DNA of 64,000 bases from Talpa occidentalis (lineage: Eukaryota; Chordata; Mammalia; Eulipotyphla; Talpidae), in the NCBI RefSeq assembly GCF_014898055.3, contig NW_023601433.1:48541876-48605875 (forward strand), read 5' to 3'. A program made the translations under genes and the position numbers. Each line of letters begins with the position of its first letter. The stretch's first letter is position 1. Shown piece after piece: positions 60,036 through 64,000 of the stretch. Below the pieces are notes generated by a model. It was not told the origin of the DNA and ran no database searches. It was given only the letters and a program-made list of their open reading frames with translations.

Positions 60036-60250
60036 CTGGAATTATATATATATATATATAATATGTCTTTTCCTCTAAGCACATATTTATGCTGGATATT
60101 TAATTTATAAATTAGGCACAGTAGGAAATTAACAAAAATAACTAATAATAAATAAAATAGAACAATTATAGCAATGCACTATATTAAAGTTATGTGAATA
60201 TTCTCTCTCAAAATAGTACAACTAATATTTTCAAACCACAGTTGACAGCA
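59924..60250 (+). mobile_element. MER2-type Tigger DNA transposon relic
   Basis: TTCCAAGACCCCCAGTGGATACCTAAAACCTCAGATAATACAGAACC, TTTAATTTATAAATTAGGCACAGTAGGAAATTAACAAAAATAACTAATAATAAATAAAATAGAACAATTATA and GTTATGTGAATATTCTCTCTCAAAATA follow the MER2 consensus order. A TA microsatellite has expanded where MER2 has a short TATATATA stretch. Confidence 0.85.
59996..60062. repeat. (TA)n microsatellite inside MER2
   Basis: About 17 TA units, an interruption AATTCTGGAATTA, then about 9 more. The interruption is itself a small palindrome (AATTCTGGAATT approximates AATTCCAGAATT). Confidence 0.95.
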
Positions 60251-60550
60251 GATAATTAAAACTATAAAAAGCAAGCTATGGATAAGGCAGGATGACTGTA
60301 GTCTCCTCAATAATACATTTTTTTGTTAACTTCTTTCCTCTGTCTCCGTTCTCCAATTTTCCCTACCAGTGTTTACTGGAATCATCTCCTAAGTAAACCA
60401 CCTATATTAAATCTTTGCCTCTGGGTCTGCATCTGTGACCATAAGCTGTGGCATATCTGCAGCCAGGAGAGGTTGAAAAAGGCAAGTCGCAGGTTCACCC
60501 TAGAGTCCCTGGGGGCAGGGGAGTGCAGCCCACCCACACCTTGCTTTTAA
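60251..60550. other. Unassigned sequence
   Basis: No gene recognised; a 75-codon open frame (60323-60550) shows no domain. Confidence 0.35.
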
Positions 60551-60555
60551 CTCCG

Positions 60556-60650
60556 TAAAGCAGATGTTAAACTTTTAGCCTCCAGTACTGTGAGTGAATA
60601 CGTTTCTGTAGTCCTTTGTTATGGCAGTCCCCGGAAATGAATATACCTTT
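60556..60650 (+). repeat. MaLR-type LTR 3' end relic (MLT1-like)
   Basis: TTTTAGCCTCCAGTACTGTGAGTGAATACGTTTCTGTAG...TTGTTATGGCAGTCCCCGGAAATGAATA matches the R-U5 end of MLT1-type LTRs (CAGCCTCCAGAACTGTGAGAAATAAATTTCTG...TTGTTATAGCAGCCCGAA). Confidence 0.7.
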
Positions 60651-60794
60651 ACACAGAATAAATCATTCCTTTTAGTAAAACTGAAGCATCTTGAGAAATG
60701 TTTACCTGTTTTAGACATCTAGGATCTAATTTATCTGTTTTGAAATGGCAATACATATGGTCAGAAGTGGTTATTTGAAGCAGATAACATTAAC

Positions 60795-61310
60795 ATTACT
60801 CCCCTGTATAAAATCCTCCGGTGGCTTGCATCCCACTTAAAATTTAATTTGAATTTCTTCATTGAGCTTCAAAGCACCAGGTGGCTCCAGCCAGCCTCTC
60901 CAACTCTTTCTCTTTTCCTCATTCTCTGGCTACATGAACCTTATTTCAGATCCTTGAACTAATCTCTGAGCCACTATATGAGCTCTCTGTCTTTTGCCTG
61001 GAACCTTATATCTGCATTGTTAACCCCGCCTTTTCATTCAGATCTCAGCTTAAACACCGTCCTTCAGAGAAGCTTTCCTGGCTTTCCTATCTAAAGTCAC
61101 CATCAGAACATCTTCTAATGCTCTTTGTAGCTGTGTGTAGTATCTTCTGTTTCTCCTCTCTCATTATTATTTTTTTCCTGTTTTTCTTCTCCTAGATTGT
61201 GAGTTCTATAACAGGAAGCTGTCTGTTTGACTCACTCTGCTATTTCCCACTATTAGAAAAGACGCTGGCAGAATCCGGGTTCAATAAATATTTGTAAGTA
61301 AATTAATAAA
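60795..61310 (+). repeat. L2 LINE 3'-end relic, about 500 bp
   Basis: Clear L2 order: AAAATCCTCCGGTGGCTTGCATCCCACTTAAAATTTAATTTGAATT, CTGGCTACATGAACCTTATTTCAG, TTGCCTGGAACC, TCATTCAGATCTCAGCTTAAACACCGTCCTTCAGAGAAGCTTTCCTGGC, CTAGATTGTGAGTTCTATAACAGGAAGCTGTCTG and GGGTTCAATAAATATTTGTAAGTAAATTAAT. Confidence 0.92.
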
Positions 61311-61514
61311 AGAATAAATTAATTTTGAAAGAGATATAATGGAGTGACTTTCATTAGTTCCTCTTTGGTAAAGTTTGCAAACTCTGATTCCTTCTGTGCT
61401 GGGAGGTTCAGTAAGACGATGCATAACTGCATTGCAGGCACAGAGGCCAAGCAGACCTAACATCTGCCACGGGGAGTCTGAGCCTGGTGTTTGAGCCTAG
61501 ATTTTCTGAGTTTT

Positions 61515-61778
61515 GTTTTTTTTTTTTATTTAAGATTTATTTATACAAGAACCCAGGTCAAATGTGCGGGAAGGTGAGAGAATTCACCAGAGACAGAGTG
61601 GGGAACAGAACAGACAGACTGACTGAAATACACTGCTGAGGGGAGCAGCAGGCAAGACAGGAGAGGTCTGCGTGCCATGTGGGTTGCTCCACTGCTGGCA
61701 GGGATTGAACCGGCACTGCAGAGGCTGCAGGCAGACTCACAGCGCTGCACTCAACTGCCTGCACCACCAGGGAGGCCC
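61515..61778 (-). mobile_element. tRNA-derived SINE, full length
   Basis: T-run and AAGATTTATTTATACAAGAACCCAGGTCA (short by a few bases in the GGGGTACAGGCC region) to GCACCACCAGGGAGGCCC. Exact 16-bp duplication AGATTTTCTGAGTTTT (61499-61514 and 61779-61794). Confidence 0.94.
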
Positions 61779-61794
61779 AGATTTTCTGAGTTTT

Positions 61795-63766
61795 TCTTTA
61801 AAGATTTTTTCTTTAAAGATACATCTGAAATCCAGATTTTCCTATAAGGAAAATCAAGTATTTAAACATCATTTCAAATTATTTTCCACACTGTTCAAGT
61901 CAAACAAAATATGTCTGCTTATTAAATACTGTCCAAAGCCCCCATTTTGCCCTTTAAGCTTCTTTAGTTTCTAGGACAATAAGAGGCTGATGATGGGAAT
62001 GTTGAACTGTTAGCTTATCAGAATTTAAAAAGGGAAGGGATAGTGCGGTTTCAGGAGCCTGAGAACATATAAATAACACACAACCTAATGAGAATATTCA
62101 TATTGACCCTATCCTAAAGAAAAAAATTGAGAGCAGGGAGATCTTTTCTTGGAGTTGACTGGGTCTACAGTCAAACCTCCGCAGCCTACTCAGTCCTCTC
62201 TTTTGAGAGACTTGAGCTGTTTTTGATAAATGAAGCAGGATACAAGAACAATTGTGGATACTAGGAATCTACTTAAGTCCTCAACCTGCGCGTGTAAGAA
62301 AAAGTCTTAGAACTTGTTGCTTTGTACTATCTTCAAAATTGATTACATGTGCTTGTTTAGTGCTTATGAACACATTTTATAAACATTCATGATTCATAAT
62401 CTTGTATTTTATATAATTTATATATATTTAATATATGATGAAATTCATAATTATGAATGCATTTATTCACTTCAAAGATGTATTCTTCAGTGCCTGAAAT
62501 TTTTGATGACAAAGAGTTACTCTCTGCCCCTGTAGGTGCCAGGAATGTTCTCACATTTTGAAGTTTGAGGCCCAGCATGTGGTTGTTGCACTTTCAGGTA
62601 TAGATTTAAAGGGCTGGAAATTTAAATTAGATGATCTCCCTAAAATGTCACACATCAGTATGCAAATGGTGAAAAGTCCCATGTGGGAGTTTCAACTTTT
62701 TATAGTTTTCAACTATTAGGTGATTGTGGGTGAAATCAGTTACCATATCTGGGCCTCAGTTTCTAAATCTTAGAATAAGGGCGGTAGTTATAAAATAATT
62801 TGCATATCTTTCTTGAAGGTCTTTAATTATATAACTCCACCTCAAATTATATGACACCTGCTTCTTCAGGTGTCACTTAGGTACTTCAGTGATGCCCACC
62901 AGCATCTGCAAGAGTACAAGAAACAGAGAATGCAAAGATCCCCCAAAAAGGAAGTAATAGAATCAGCTTCCTCCACATTCTCATTCGATGAATGGGGTTT
63001 ATGAGAGTAAGGGAAACTTCTGTGGCAAACCACTGACAGTGAAACCCACCTATCTACCATGGCTTCATGTCCATAAGCTGTCTATTTGAAGGAAAAAACA
63101 GTTCTGAACAATTCTGGAAAGAATCTGAGGAAGATTATTTTTAATCATAAGCTGAGGAGTATATTTGTTTCTTAATCCTTTGAATAAATGATGCATGGAG
63201 TATGTACATTTTAAGGAACGGAATGCTTTTGGGTTGTTTTCCTGGAATGCTCCATATCTGAAGAATTTCTGAAGACCAGTAATAAATATATACAGCCATA
63301 TAGCTAAGAGATGAGAAGAATGCCCTTATGTGTCTGTTTCATTTGCTTTTGAAAAATTCATTAATAAGCAAGCATATCCAATAAACATGCCAGATAAAAC
63401 AAAGGTAATTAGAGCCATGTTTAACAAGTCAATAATAAGAATAACAAATGATTTTTTTTAGGGGATTTCCTTATAAGGTTCCCAAAACTTCCTAAATCTC
63501 TTTCTTTGTTTTCTTTTCCATGACTATTTTCTCTTGATTAATATTTTGCTTTCCTATGATTAAAATCCATTTTCAATTACACAGAGTTACAGAAATAAGA
63601 TGAGAATGTGGAAAAGCACACAGAATCATGAGAATAAGTACTCTTTGCATTCAAATTCTCTTTATGCACCAAATGATCCAAGTCAGCAATACTAAGTCTT
63701 TTGGGTAATTGGTGTGGAGATGCAATGGGTAGTGAGGGATGAAATGTGAGTTGAGGAATACTAAAA

Positions 63767-63767
<1 letters not shown>
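61795..63767. other. Unassigned AT-rich sequence
   Basis: About 2 kb with no recognised gene. A MIR-like stretch TATCTGGGCCTCAGTTTCTAAATCTTAGAATAAGGGCGGTAG is at about 62745-62790. Confidence 0.4.
62715..62820 (+). repeat. MIR-like relic fragment
   Basis: TCAGTTACCATATCTGGGCCTCAGTTTCTAAATCTTAGAATAAGGG is the central MIR core (CTCAGTTTCCTCATCTGTAAAATGGGG), diverged. Confidence 0.5.

Positions 63768-63814
<47 letters not shown>
63768..63814. repeat. (CA)n microsatellite
   Basis: About 23 uninterrupted CA units, the longest simple repeat in the window. Confidence 0.97.
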
Positions 63815-63816
<2 letters not shown>

Positions 63817-64000
63817 GTTTCTGTGCTGCAATTCCCATGGGTACATTGCTAAATTCTTGGTTAGTCAAGGTTCAGGGTAATATTTGTTTTGTCCAACAAA
63901 GGATAGTCAAAGGTCCGGGCTAGAGAAAGGGATCCCTCTAGATTTCCATAGCTTACTGATCATACCTTATACACTTAAAGCCATTGTGGAAAAGAAAGAT

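Noticed and set aside
63768..63814. Tandem repeats as a possible CRISPR or satellite array
   Set aside because: A plain dinucleotide microsatellite; no spacers. No CRISPR-like array occurs anywhere in the window.

Overview
The window is mammalian nuclear DNA, almost all of it intergenic or intronic. No intact protein-coding gene can be supported. The evidence for a placental mammal is the repeat content: MIR and L2 relics, a MER2-type and a second Tigger-type DNA transposon, MLT1-like LTR pieces, several LINE-1 segments, many solo LTRs, and at least 17 copies of a roughly 270-bp tRNA-derived SINE. That SINE starts GGGCCTCCCTGGTGGCGCA, has a GGTTCGATCCC-type B box, and ends in an (AAAT)n/AATAAA stretch followed by TCTT, so it is a T+ class element. 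It is not primate Alu, rodent B1/B2, carnivore CAN, pig PRE-1 or horse ERE. A laurasiatherian, possibly a rhinolophoid bat, is my best guess, at low confidence.

The only gene-derived sequence is a decayed retrocopy of NUP85 (nucleoporin of the Y/Nup107-160 complex) at about 56.0-57.5 kb on the + strand. It lacks introns and the N-terminal part, carries frameshifts and stop codons, keeps the native stop codon and an AATAAA signal, and ends in a 13-A tail.

Layout: 0-23.8 kb is dominated by solo LTRs from at least five families, all of which read as minus strand. It also holds a Tigger transposon (7.45-9.6 kb) split by a rearranged LINE-1. 24-46 kb is mostly unique sequence with single SINEs, a 3' LINE-1 end (33.7-34.6 kb), and L2, MIR and ancient-LINE relics. 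47-50.5 kb is a minus-strand LINE-1 3' region interrupted by 2.4 kb of other LINE-like sequence with three SINEs in or beside it. 50.9-64 kb has one more solo LTR, three SINEs, the NUP85 retrocopy, MER2, L2 and MLT1 pieces, and microsatellites.

The story here is retrotransposition. LINE-1 enzymes explain the SINE target-site duplications and the NUP85 copy. Endogenous retroviruses have recombined down to single LTRs. Nested insertions allow a relative order of events to be read. I found no sign of a new molecular system, CRISPR array, operon or structured RNA gene. Family names are from recognition of consensus-like sequence, not from a database search.
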